Assembly: GCA_024405015.1 (NCBI GenBank) | Contig: JAKSPE010000004.1 | Location: 62,001 to 126,000 of the forward strand | Origin: Sphaerochaetaceae bacterium | GTDB lineage: Bacteria; Spirochaetota; Spirochaetia; Sphaerochaetales; Sphaerochaetaceae | DNA: 64,000 nucleotides | Reading direction: 5' to 3' | Shown here: one piece after another, positions 18,816 through 26,547 of the stretch | How the letters are laid out: every line of letters starts with the position of its first letter | Numbering within the stretch: the stretch's first letter is position 1 | The notes under the pieces: model-generated | What the model saw: only the letters and a program-made list of their open reading frames with translations | What the model was told of the DNA's origin: nothing | Databases searched by the model: none | Made by a program: the position numbers and the translations under genes

Positions 18816-20369
18816 ATGAAAAAGACACTGACGATTGCACTTGTTGTGCTTTTTGCAGTTTGTTCACTTTATGCGGAAGTGAATCCGATCGTTTCTGTGA
18901 AGACCTACTTCACTGGAAACAACATTCCAATGACAGATTTCAGCTATGACGATGTCAAAGGACACTATGTTTGGACAAACGTCGCTGACCCAGACGGCTT
19001 TAACAATCTCAACGAAGATTGGTGGATGAAGAGACAGGACTACTGGATGCTTGCCTATGAAAAGACAAGTATGCTCGACCTTGGACTTGAGGCTCATGCA
19101 GAAGGTTTCAATTTCGTCACAAGAATGGATATCATGCAGGATGTTCTTGCAAATCTTCAGGATTTCAACACCATCTCTACAAACATTCCATTCATCGGAA
19201 GTCTGATTGACCTGACACTGCCACGTCTCGGCTTCATGGATTGGACAAGCCAGAACGGGATGTTCTTCGTCTCTGCTGGTAGAAGACTCATCAAGTGGGG
19301 TCCAGGTTCCTACGACCTTACCATCGCTGACAGCCAGCCTTACCTCGATAATGTATGGGCAGAGTTCAGACTTCCTATGCAGAACAACTGGAACTTCAAC
19401 TACAACTACGTCGTCGTGGCTCCAAAGACATGGATGGACTACAGAGATGGTTCAAACATCAAGGACGTCCAGAAGACCATCTTTGCTCACAAGTGGAGCT
19501 TCTACAATGACAATTTCAAGGTCACCATCGGTGAGCTGAACAACGTCTACGGCAAGGATCCTAACTTCCTGGATGCATCTCCGCTGATCATCTGGCACGA
19601 CAGCAATCAGGATGACTACAGCAATGTCTTCCTCCACCTCGCTCTTGAAGGCAAGGTCGGTCCTGTAAGAGGCTACTTCGAGTTCGCAATGGATGACTTT
19701 GACCTTCCACACGAGACTCACAGCAGCAAGCCTCAGGCAATGGGCTTCTCCGCTGGTGTCGAGTATCATGTATTTGATGGAGAGGACAATGGCAAGGCTT
19801 CCTTTGACAGACGTGACTACACACTCAAGGAACATAGTTTCAAGGTTGAGAACGGCTTGAACATCGGTGCTGAGTGGTACTATGTTTCTCCTCTGATGTA
19901 CAACAGAAACAGTTCCTTCAACGGTGCTGGAAAGTTCACAATCCCATTCCAGTTCATCTCCCTTGTCGGAGCAGGTTATGTCTATGACTATGATGCCTAC
20001 TACCTTGGTTTCAAGTATGGTCCTAACTCACAGCTCTTCAGATTCTATGCCGAATATGTCCAGAAGCCATTTGAGGCCTATTTCTCAGCAGAGCTTCTCA
20101 CAAGAGGTGCATATGGAATCGAGAGTACCTATGGTGATAGAAACAAGCTTGATGCTCTTGGAATGGCAGACAGTGTCATGAAGATGTGTGGTGACAGAAC
20201 AACAGCACTTCTTCTTGATTTCGACTTCGCCTACTATCTTGATGAGGCATTTAAGCTCCAGGTCGGATTTGATTGGCAGAGAGATTTCACTCACGAGAAG
20301 AGCGCTTACAAGCTCAATATCGGTATGAGCATCAATCCTGTCGATGTTGATTGGAAGAACCTCTTCTGA
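18816..20369 (+). CDS. Outer-membrane protein, divergent Wzi-like (paralogue 5)
   Basis: 517 residues; ATG 18816 follows TATGGAGGGATAT and starts a signal peptide (MKKTLTIALVVLFAVCSLYA). The N-terminal P-S...PWS motif of the other four is missing, yet the middle keeps the blocks found there: SAGRRLIKWGPGSYDLTI (compare GRDRLSWGAGE), LIIWHDSNQDDYSNVFLHLALEG and FEFAMDDFDLPHE (compare the ALDQARAPNE strand). The C-terminus is ..DWKNLF. It probably belongs to the same barrel superfamily and is co-transcribed with paralogue 4. Confidence 0.65.
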   Translation: MKKTLTIALVVLFAVCSLYAEVNPIVSVKTYFTGNNIPMTDFSYDDVKGHYVWTNVADPDGFNNLNEDWWMKRQDYWMLAYEKTSMLDLGLEAHAEGFNFVTRMDIMQDVLANLQDFNTISTNIPFIGSLIDLTLPRLGFMDWTSQNGMFFVSAGRRLIKWGPGSYDLTIADSQPYLDNVWAEFRLPMQNNWNFNYNYVVVAPKTWMDYRDGSNIKDVQKTIFAHKWSFYNDNFKVTIGELNNVYGKDPNFLDASPLIIWHDSNQDDYSNVFLHLALEGKVGPVRGYFEFAMDDFDLPHETHSSKPQAMGFSAGVEYHVFDGEDNGKASFDRRDYTLKEHSFKVENGLNIGAEWYYVSPLMYNRNSSFNGAGKFTIPFQFISLVGAGYVYDYDAYYLGFKYGPNSQLFRFYAEYVQKPFEAYFSAELLTRGAYGIESTYGDRNKLDALGMADSVMKMCGDRTTALLLDFDFAYYLDEAFKLQVGFDWQRDFTHEKSAYKLNIGMSINPVDVDWKNLF

Positions 20370-20398
20370 TTCAGATCATTCTGACATGATATGACATG

Positions 20399-20422
20399 CC
20401 ACCTCTTCGGAGGTGGTTTTTT
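20399..20422 (+). terminator. Terminator of paralogues 4-5
   Basis: CCACCTC-TTCG-GAGGTGG followed by TTTTTTC; the tetraloop is UUCG. A second hairpin GCCCAAA (20426-20432) / TTTGGGC (20437-20443) stands immediately after. Confidence 0.92.
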
Positions 20423-20454
20423 CTTGCCCAAAGGAGTTTGGGCGTGAGTAGGCA

Positions 20455-20534
20455 TACCGTAAAATCGATTCTAATTTAGTCTTTTTTCGGTAATTTGCCG
20501 AAATTACAAAATATTTTCTGCAGTTTTACGGTAT
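20455..20534. promoter_or_regulatory. Nested inverted repeats upstream of the nuclease-like gene
   Basis: Outer arms ATACCGTAAAA (20455-20465) and TTTTACGGTAT (20524-20534) are perfect 11-base inverted copies. Between them lies a perfect GTAATTT-GCCG-AAATTAC palindrome (20490-20507), overlapping TTCGG/CCGAA. The right outer arm is only nine bases from the GTG start, so either a regulator binding site or an RNA structure is plausible. Confidence 0.55.
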
Positions 20535-20542
20535 AGGCATGT

Positions 20543-21328
20543 GTGACTATAGAAAAACTGATTCAACTTATTTCTGAAATGTCGGCTTCCATTCGAAGAA
20601 CAGTCTCTTCAGCGGATATCGAAAAGAGAAATGACTCATTGTATGTAGATAGATCCAGAAATGGCCTTCAATATTACCGGGCCTCCAGAAAAGATGGTTC
20701 GAAATCCTACATTCCTAGGCATGAGGAGAAAACTCTTAGACGGCTTGCCCAGAACACTTATGAGAAGAAACTGCTACATGTTGCGAATAAGGAACTGAGC
20801 ATTCTGGAGAGATGCGTTTTGCTGCTTAATCGGTGCCCTGATGTGAACCTTGTATATGATGAACTGCCAGAAGATCTCCAATCTCTGGTTTCTCGCGATG
20901 CACCTGATGACAGGCTTGCCATGGAATGGCAGAACCGAAACTATGTGAGGATGTCGAAGATGCCTGACAGTGAATTCATCACAAGCAAAGGAGAGCATGT
21001 CAGGTCCAAGACGGAATGGATAATCGCAGAGCGTCTATATAAGGCTGGAGTGCCATATTTCTACGAGGTGATTGTTCCGATAGGAGAGGATAGGATCCTT
21101 TCTCCAGACTTCTACATTTTGAATAAGCGCACAGGAAAAGTCTTCATCTGGGAGCACCTTGGAAAAATGGATGATGAGAACTATCGGATCAAGAATCTGA
21201 AGAAGATTGATGATTACGCAAAAATCGGATTTGTGTTGGGAAAGAATCTGATTGTCACATTTGAAAGTGGTGATAAGCAGATCAGTACGAAAACAGTGGA
21301 GCGGATAATTCAAGAACTTTTTCTGTAG
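20543..21328 (+). CDS. Hypothetical protein with PD-(D/E)XK nuclease-like C-terminus
   Basis: 261 residues, GTG start, no ribosome site. The N-terminal half is helical and basic, with YYRASRKDGSKSYI (about 46-60). The C-terminal half reads RSKTEWIIAERLYKAGVPYFYE, then SPDFYI, then VFIWEHLGKMDDENY and GKNLIVTFE. The Glu, the PDF Asp and the WEH pair occupy the places of the PD-(D/E)XK active site, with His in place of the usual Lys. I know this arrangement from uncharacterised proteins of gut Firmicutes and relatives, but no function. It stands alone between a terminator and a structured intergenic region. Confidence 0.65.
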   Translation: MTIEKLIQLISEMSASIRRTVSSADIEKRNDSLYVDRSRNGLQYYRASRKDGSKSYIPRHEEKTLRRLAQNTYEKKLLHVANKELSILERCVLLLNRCPDVNLVYDELPEDLQSLVSRDAPDDRLAMEWQNRNYVRMSKMPDSEFITSKGEHVRSKTEWIIAERLYKAGVPYFYEVIVPIGEDRILSPDFYILNKRTGKVFIWEHLGKMDDENYRIKNLKKIDDYAKIGFVLGKNLIVTFESGDKQISTKTVERIIQELFL

Positions 21329-21387
21329 AAGTTGCTCATGTGTATAGGCCATGTAAAGCCTGATGCATACTCTCGGTGGGACGCGGT

Positions 21388-21429
21388 CAGACACCTTTTA
21401 TTGGGCTATCCTGCCCCATTTGGTGTCTG
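21388..21429. repeat. Hairpin downstream of the nuclease-like gene
   Basis: CAGACACC (21388-21395) pairs with GGTGTCTG (21422-21429), enclosing a second stem GGGC/GCCC. No T-run follows, so it is not a clean intrinsic terminator. Confidence 0.4.
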
Positions 21430-21441
21430 TCACCGCTAGTC

Positions 21442-21474
21442 TGCACAGGCATTTCACAGCCTACCCACAATCGC
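21442..21474 (-). repeat. Dispersed repeat, end fragment (copy B)
   Basis: Read on the minus strand, this 33-base stretch matches 63957-63989 at about five in six positions (shared GCGATTGTGGG core and ATGC-TGTGCA). It contains no coding sequence. Confidence 0.6.
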
Positions 21475-21483
21475 AATGACGCA

Positions 21484-21514
21484 AAAGGATAGGGCGTCAG
21501 ATGTTCTGACGCCC
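21484..21514 (-). terminator. Terminator of flavin reductase-rubredoxin gene
   Basis: GGGCGTCAG (21492-21500) / CTGACGCCC (21506-21514), 30 bases past the stop of the leftward gene; on that strand TATCCTTTT follows the stem. Confidence 0.75.
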
Positions 21515-21544
21515 CTCATGGTCTGGGCTAAAAGCTTTGAAGAC

Positions 21545-22186
21545 TTAGCCTTGAACTTTCTCAAAATCTGATGCGGGATGCTTGCAGATTGGGCAGATGA
21601 AGTCTTCTGGAAGCTCATCTCCCACATATTCATAACCACAGATTCGACATCTCCAGATGGTCTGTCCGTTTGCGTTTGCACCGACTTTCTGCACATCTGC
21701 CGAAGTCTCTGGTTTCGGTTTGATTTCGCTCAAGTAGTAGGCATAGGTTGCAGAAGGATCTTCAGAAAGAACCTCCATGTCAGTGACCTCTCCGATGAAC
21801 ATGGTGTGAGAACCAAGGTCCACAGCCTGCTTGACTTCAACGGAGAGATAGGCATTGGTTCCCTCTGTGATATAAGGGACGCCGTTGACTCCTCTGAACC
21901 AGTCATCGTAGTCCTTGAACTTGTCGGTATCTCTTCCAGAGGAGAATCCGAAGTGTCTGAAAAGGCCGAAGGATGCCTTTTCGCTGATGGTTGAAATGTT
22001 GAAGACGCCAGTTCTCAGAATCATGTCATGGGTGTGATTTGCCTTGTTTACACAAATTGAGATCTGGTTCGGTGCTGAGGCAGCCTGAATGGCAGTGTTG
22101 ATGATGCATCCGCTGTCCTTTGCACCTTCGTGGGCTGTAAGAACGAATAGCCCATAGCTGAGACTGTACATTGCTTTCTTATCCAT
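21545..22186 (-). CDS. Flavin reductase domain fused to rubredoxin
   Basis: 213 residues. Residues 1 to about 160 are a split-barrel FMN-binding flavin reductase domain (LSYGLFVLTAHEGAKDSGCIINTAIQ and later FGSSGRDTDKF-like loop). The last ~45 residues are a rubredoxin-type iron site, CRICGYEY then CPICKHPA. Proteins with this order (high-molecular-weight rubredoxin, Hrb) pass electrons from NAD(P)H to oxygen- or NO-reducing flavodiiron proteins in anaerobes; that role is family knowledge, and no flavodiiron gene is seen in the window. The start ATG 22186 follows GAAGGAGAAAACCT. Cytoplasmic. Confidence 0.88.
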   Translation of the reverse strand: MDKKAMYSLSYGLFVLTAHEGAKDSGCIINTAIQAASAPNQISICVNKANHTHDMILRTGVFNISTISEKASFGLFRHFGFSSGRDTDKFKDYDDWFRGVNGVPYITEGTNAYLSVEVKQAVDLGSHTMFIGEVTDMEVLSEDPSATYAYYLSEIKPKPETSADVQKVGANANGQTIWRCRICGYEYVGDELPEDFICPICKHPASDFEKVQG

Positions 22187-22253
22187 AGGTTTTCTCCTTC
22201 TATCACTAAGATACGAACGGAGGGGTGGAAAAGGAAAGTTTCGATTGTACATT

Positions 22254-22363
22254 TGCGGTGCGATGCCTGTGTCATTCCAGCCTCCAGAGGCGAGCGGCCC
22301 TTAAGCCTGGCGAAGCATTCTGGATGGCGGCCGTAGGTGGCATGCATCAGGCCTTGCACGGCA
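22254..22363. mobile_element. MITE-like dispersed repeat (copy A)
   Basis: A 110-base noncoding element with imperfect terminal inverted repeats: TGCGGTGCGATGCCTG at 22254 and CAGGCCTTGCACGGCA ending at 22363. Its left end matches 63970-64000 (GCGGTG-GATGC-TGTG-CATTCCAGCCT). It is G+C-rich compared with flanking intergenic DNA and carries no open reading frame. A small non-autonomous element or REP-like repeat is the best reading. Confidence 0.5.
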
Positions 22364-22375
22364 TATGTACATGAG

Positions 22376-22410
22376 AAGAAAAAAGGGCACCACAATGAAG
22401 TGATGCCCTT
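22376..22410 (-). terminator. Terminator of the LRR/outer-membrane operon
   Basis: AAGGGCA-CCAC / GTG-TGCCCTT (22383-22410, one mismatch) followed leftwards by six T residues and TTCTTC. Confidence 0.85.
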
Positions 22411-22430
22411 GGATTGTTGCTGCTATAGAA

Positions 22431-23645
22431 TCAATAGGTGATTGAGAAACCTGCTGACCAGTAGGAGCAATGTCTCCAGAAGTAGTTCATCAGAGGCATT
22501 CTTCCGTTGTGATAAATCAGCTCAGCTGTGATAGCGCTGTCTGCAATGTTGAAACCGACAAGAGCGTTGTAGTCAACGTCCCATGGGGAATCTTCGCTGT
22601 AGGCACCGATCTGATAGTTGGTCTGACCTTCCTGGTTGATCTTGGTATCAAAGGCAAGAATCAGAGATCCAGCAGTCTTTACCGGAATGGTAAGCTCAAC
22701 ACCGAAGTTGAAGCTCATGTCCTTGTAGGCATCTGAATAAGGGACTCTTCTGCTGTCGTTGTTTGTCTCGTAGACACCTTCACTGGCTCCGATTCCCTGC
22801 TCAAGACGGTGATCTCCATCGTCCTCAAGTGTTGACTCTGGAACAAGGAGCCAAGGTCTGACTCTGTGCATCTTTGGAGTGAGCACATCGGCTTCTCCAT
22901 AGATTCTGAGCCAGGAGGTCGGCTTTACGGAAAGACCGATGACAAGGCTGTCCTGTCTGACGTACTGGATGAGTCTTGAGACATAACCGGAGGTGGTTCT
23001 GCTGTAAGCGAATCTGTCGGCGTAGACACGACCAAGCTCATCCTTTCTGAGCATGAATTCCTCTTCAATCTCATCGCCGTAGTGACCGGAGTAGTGGTGT
23101 CTTCCGACTCTCATGGAGACAAGTCCATCCTTCACGGATGCATTGAGACCATAGAAATAGATTCCATCAAATCCGATACAGTCTGTTCCGTTGTTTGCAT
23201 CAAAGACGAGGTTCAAGGCTCCCTGTACGCATGCCTCAAGGGTAAGGATGTCCTTGTAGGATGTTCTGAGTGCACTGAAGCTGAAACCGGTCTTTACACG
23301 GTACATCTGTACGACGCCCTGGTTCATATCTCTGAAGTCTGCCTGCTCCATGATGAAGGCTTCACGCTCACCAGATGGAATCTTGTCGTAGTTGTGGTAA
23401 TACTCCTCACGACCTTCCTCGTAGCGAGTACAAAGCAGAACCTCATACAGGGAGTCGTTTCCCAAAAGATTGATGTACTGGGCTCTTGTGTCAAAACTCC
23501 ACTGGTCAGCTTTGTACTGCTGGAAGATAGGCTTTGTGTCGATTGCCTTGAATGTGAAGTCGGCCATGAAGTCCTGGAAACTGAATGCAAATGTGCTGAA
23601 GACCACAGCCAAAGCTATGAATACTATGGAAACGGTTCTTTTCAT
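22431..23645 (-). CDS. Outer-membrane protein, DUF1207-like (second of pair)
   Basis: 404 residues with signal peptide MKRTVSIVFIALAVVFSTFAFS. Two ATGs stand in tandem (23648 and 23645); the second is preferred because AGGAGG is six bases before it. The middle holds MRVGRHHYSGHYGDE (near residue 200), a motif shared with the protein from 25133-26356 (RLGMHHFSGHYGDE). The pattern H-x-S-x-H-x-G-D-E recalls DUF1207; this is from memory and uncertain. Rest of the sequence is strand-rich with aromatic ends, ending ..YWSAGFSITY, so a barrel is likely. Last gene of a three-gene operon, 11 bases after the LRR gene. Confidence 0.65.
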   Translation of the reverse strand: MKRTVSIVFIALAVVFSTFAFSFQDFMADFTFKAIDTKPIFQQYKADQWSFDTRAQYINLLGNDSLYEVLLCTRYEEGREEYYHNYDKIPSGEREAFIMEQADFRDMNQGVVQMYRVKTGFSFSALRTSYKDILTLEACVQGALNLVFDANNGTDCIGFDGIYFYGLNASVKDGLVSMRVGRHHYSGHYGDEIEEEFMLRKDELGRVYADRFAYSRTTSGYVSRLIQYVRQDSLVIGLSVKPTSWLRIYGEADVLTPKMHRVRPWLLVPESTLEDDGDHRLEQGIGASEGVYETNNDSRRVPYSDAYKDMSFNFGVELTIPVKTAGSLILAFDTKINQEGQTNYQIGAYSEDSPWDVDYNALVGFNIADSAITAELIYHNGRMPLMNYFWRHCSYWSAGFSITY

Positions 23646-23656
23646 CATGGTCCTCC

Positions 23657-25120
23657 TTAAGTGTTGTTCCAGTGGATCTCGGCACCAATTGTGGTGGAGC
23701 TCACATTGTTCTGCTTGTCCCAGTAGGAATCCCAACCCTTGCCTGCCTGTTTGTCGACGAAATAGATGTCGGCAAGGTTAGTGCAGTTTGCGAATGCATA
23801 GAACTCAACGGTCTTGAGTTCACCTGTGAAGGTGAGGGACTCCATTGTGGTACATCCGTTGAATGCATAACTGTCGATTCTCTCAAGGGTCTTTGGGAAG
23901 ACCTGGCTTGGAAGCTGTGAGCAGCCGGTGAAAGCACCTTCATAAAGAGCTTCCAACTTGGTTGGAATATTGATTGTCTCAAGTTTGTTGCATCCGTTGA
24001 AAGCATAGCTTCCAATAGTCTTGATGGTATTCGGGAGAGTGACTTCAACAAGGTTTGAACAGCCGCTGAAAGTGCTCCACTCAAGGTTTGTGACCTTCTG
24101 AGGAATCACCATTGAAGTGAATGCTTTACAGTTGTAGAAAGCTGCACCTCCGATGAATGTGACATTCTCAGGAATGGTGACATTTGTGAGGTTCTGGTTG
24201 GAGGCAAAGGCATAGCTTCCGATGTAGGTGAGAGTCTCTGGAAGCGTGACAGCTGCGAATTTGCATCCGTTGAAGCAGGAACTTCCGATTCTTTTGAGAC
24301 CTGTCGGGATGGAGATCTCAAGGTGAGAGCAGTTCTGGAAAGCCGCATCACCGAAGCTTGTGACGGAATTTGGAATTGCAATGGTTGTCAGTGCATAGCA
24401 GTTGGCAAAGCAGGAGTTCTTGATCTCTGTGACACCCTCTGGAATGGTGATGGTGCTGAGACTTGAACAGCTTGCAAATGCATTGGCTCCAATGGAGGTG
24501 ATGGTTGAAGGCAGTGTAATGGATGAGAGATTTGAGCATCCACGGAAAGAGGCGTCACCGATAGAGGTTACCTTTGTTCCTGCTGCGAATGTAACAGATG
24601 TGATTCCAGTACAGCCGGAGAATGCCTGATAGCCGATTGCGCGAACTTCTCTACCATCAACTTCAACAGGAACCACAAGAGTACCTGTGAGAGAGCCCTT
24701 TGCAAAAGGTCTTGGGTAGAGGTAACCGCTTTCTGTGACAGAGAAGATTCGATTGAATTCAGCCATGGAGGTGACTGTCACACTGGTTCTTCTGTTCTCT
24801 TTGATTTCAATCTGCCTTTCGCTAGGCATGTAGATCAGTGTGTTTGCATTTGCATCAAGACCTTCGAGTATGAAAGTCCAGGTACCGACAGAAAGGGAGT
24901 CTGCGGACATGGACTTGAAGGTCTTGGTCTCGCTTCCATCAACCTTATTGAGGGTGAGCTTGTAGCTTGCAACGCCTGATGTGTCTACGCCTGGGAGGGC
25001 GATGATCTTGAAGCTTCCTGTCTTCTGGTCTGCAAATGGCAGAAGGCTAGGGGCATCAGTACAGGACACCAGGGCAAAAAGTGCAGCCACCAAAGTGACT
25101 GCCAAAAGGATTCTTTTCAT
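23657..25120 (-). CDS. BspA-type leucine-rich-repeat lipoprotein
   Basis: 487 residues. The lipobox LVSC at residues 17-20 marks an N-terminal lipoprotein. Residues about 150-470 are some thirteen ~23-residue repeats of the LRR_5/BspA kind (consensus IGxxAFxxCxxLxxITIPxxV, e.g. SFRGCSNLSSITLPSTI). In Treponema and Tannerella, proteins of this type bind host matrix proteins or other bacteria, so surface adhesion is likely but unproven. It lies between two related barrel proteins and is co-transcribed with them (12 and 11-base gaps), which suggests a surface complex in which barrels present or export the lipoprotein. Confidence 0.88.
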   Translation of the reverse strand: MKRILLAVTLVAALFALVSCTDAPSLLPFADQKTGSFKIIALPGVDTSGVASYKLTLNKVDGSETKTFKSMSADSLSVGTWTFILEGLDANANTLIYMPSERQIEIKENRRTSVTVTSMAEFNRIFSVTESGYLYPRPFAKGSLTGTLVVPVEVDGREVRAIGYQAFSGCTGITSVTFAAGTKVTSIGDASFRGCSNLSSITLPSTITSIGANAFASCSSLSTITIPEGVTEIKNSCFANCYALTTIAIPNSVTSFGDAAFQNCSHLEISIPTGLKRIGSSCFNGCKFAAVTLPETLTYIGSYAFASNQNLTNVTIPENVTFIGGAAFYNCKAFTSMVIPQKVTNLEWSTFSGCSNLVEVTLPNTIKTIGSYAFNGCNKLETINIPTKLEALYEGAFTGCSQLPSQVFPKTLERIDSYAFNGCTTMESLTFTGELKTVEFYAFANCTNLADIYFVDKQAGKGWDSYWDKQNNVSSTTIGAEIHWNNT

Positions 25121-25132
25121 GTTGTTTTCCTA

Positions 25133-26356
25133 TCAGTTAAGGCCAAGTCCGACATAGATGAAGGAACCTGTCTTGTAGAACCACTGTGTTGCAGGTGTTC
25201 TTCCGACGTGGTAGAAGGCTTCAACCTTGACGTTTCTGTTTCCGATCTTCTCCTTGAGGTCAAGAGCGGCACCGACTGTGTACTCGAACTCCCACATGTT
25301 CTCTGGGTTGTATGCGAGAATCTCGTGGTTGCCGTTTGCATCGCGGTTCTGTCCGTCCTGGTGTGCCTGGACGTCTGCAGAGAGCATGATGTTTGCCCAT
25401 GAGAAGCTGAGTGTGTACTCGATACCACCATGGATTCTGAGAGCCATGTAGTTGGATCCTCTCTTCTGTGCCTCTTCGGCATCAATCAGGCCTGGCTGCT
25501 GGTCTGCACCTTCGCCCCAACCGCTTCTGTGGATGGAGGATTCGTCATTTGGATCTCCTGATGCTGGGTTTGTGTAATCTGCTGGAACATGGATGAAAGG
25601 TCTGATCCAGGCATCCTTCTGTGGGATGTCTGCCTGACCATAGACTCTGAAACCATATGGGAGTTCAGCCTGAACGCCAAGAATCCAGGAGTTGTCACGA
25701 ACATACTCGGTTGCAGAAACAAATCTGTAACTGTGACCTAACTGAGCCTTGCTTCCTGTGTAGTTGCCGATAAGACCGTCATTGTTGAAATCGATCTTAT
25801 TGTAGGAGTACATGTCCTCAAGGGTCTCATCTCCATAGTGACCAGAGAAGTGGTGCATTCCCAAGCGGAAGGTGAGCATGTCTGCGACTCTGACGCTTGC
25901 AGATACCTGATAGGATCCGTCGAAGTCCAGGGTGTCGTTGGCGCCTGAGAGCCAGAAGACGGTATTGATGTAACCGAGGAGGTTAAGATCGAGGTCTAAG
26001 GAAGGAAGGAATTTGTAACCATTGAAACGTGTTCTGAAAAGAGATGCGTTTCCGGCAAGCTTCATGTTGATGTAGAGGTTATCACTTGCGCTTCTTGGGC
26101 CTCTGTAAAAGAAATCATCATAGAGAAGCTCGTTGGTTGTTGTATCCTGGACGAGAAGCTTTACTCTGAACTCATTGTCTTCTGCCTTTGGAATCATCAT
26201 AAGGTGCAGTACAGAACGGAATGCATAAGGGTCAGAAAGGGACTCTTTGTAAAGCGGAGTGTTTGCGACGACATCGAAAGAGAACAGGTCTCCAGCGAAC
26301 ACGACAGAGATGCTCATGAGGGCAATGAGCGCTGCGACAATAAACTTTTTCTTCAT
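25133..26356 (-). CDS. Outer-membrane protein, DUF1207-like (first of pair)
   Basis: 407 residues; signal peptide MKKKFIVAALIALMSISVVFA. It has the RLGMHHFSGHYGDE motif (near residue 185) shared with 22431-23645, and many matching blocks (VYGQADI..RPW/RPF, SFSWANIMLSADV), so the two are paralogues. It ends in a strand with FIYVGLGLN. ATG 26356 is chosen at the signal peptide; the nearest AGAAGGAG is about 27 bases upstream, with a GGGCTTAAGCCC palindrome between. First gene of the operon. Confidence 0.65.
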   Translation of the reverse strand: MKKKFIVAALIALMSISVVFAGDLFSFDVVANTPLYKESLSDPYAFRSVLHLMMIPKAEDNEFRVKLLVQDTTTNELLYDDFFYRGPRSASDNLYINMKLAGNASLFRTRFNGYKFLPSLDLDLNLLGYINTVFWLSGANDTLDFDGSYQVSASVRVADMLTFRLGMHHFSGHYGDETLEDMYSYNKIDFNNDGLIGNYTGSKAQLGHSYRFVSATEYVRDNSWILGVQAELPYGFRVYGQADIPQKDAWIRPFIHVPADYTNPASGDPNDESSIHRSGWGEGADQQPGLIDAEEAQKRGSNYMALRIHGGIEYTLSFSWANIMLSADVQAHQDGQNRDANGNHEILAYNPENMWEFEYTVGAALDLKEKIGNRNVKVEAFYHVGRTPATQWFYKTGSFIYVGLGLN

Positions 26357-26368
26357 GGGTATTTTTCT

Positions 26369-26380
26369 GGGCTTAAGCCC
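26369..26380. promoter_or_regulatory. 12-base palindrome between ribosome site and start
   Basis: GGGCTTAAGCCC lies between AAGGAG (26388-26383 on the minus strand) and the ATG at 26356. Folding it would draw the ribosome site closer to the start. Confidence 0.35.
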
Positions 26381-26515
26381 ACTCCTTCTAGAAGTAAAAC
26401 ATAAGAACTTTAAGAAAGTTATATATATCATACATTATTTTTGTTCGTTTGATAACAAAATGACGAAAAATGTCTATCTGTCACAAATGAATGGCTGTTT
26501 TGTCGTCGAATATGG

Positions 26516-26521
26516 TACAAT
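26516..26521 (+). promoter_or_regulatory. Probable -10 box of acyltransferase gene
   Basis: TACAAT (26516-26521), 26 bases before the ATG and followed by a strong GGGGGAGGA ribosome site. No good -35 element is visible. Confidence 0.35.
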
Positions 26522-26547
26522 AATCCCAATCGGGGGAGGATTCTTCT

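Noticed and set aside
20543..21328. Type II restriction enzyme
   Set aside because: No methyltransferase or other defence gene is adjacent and the active-site Lys is His.
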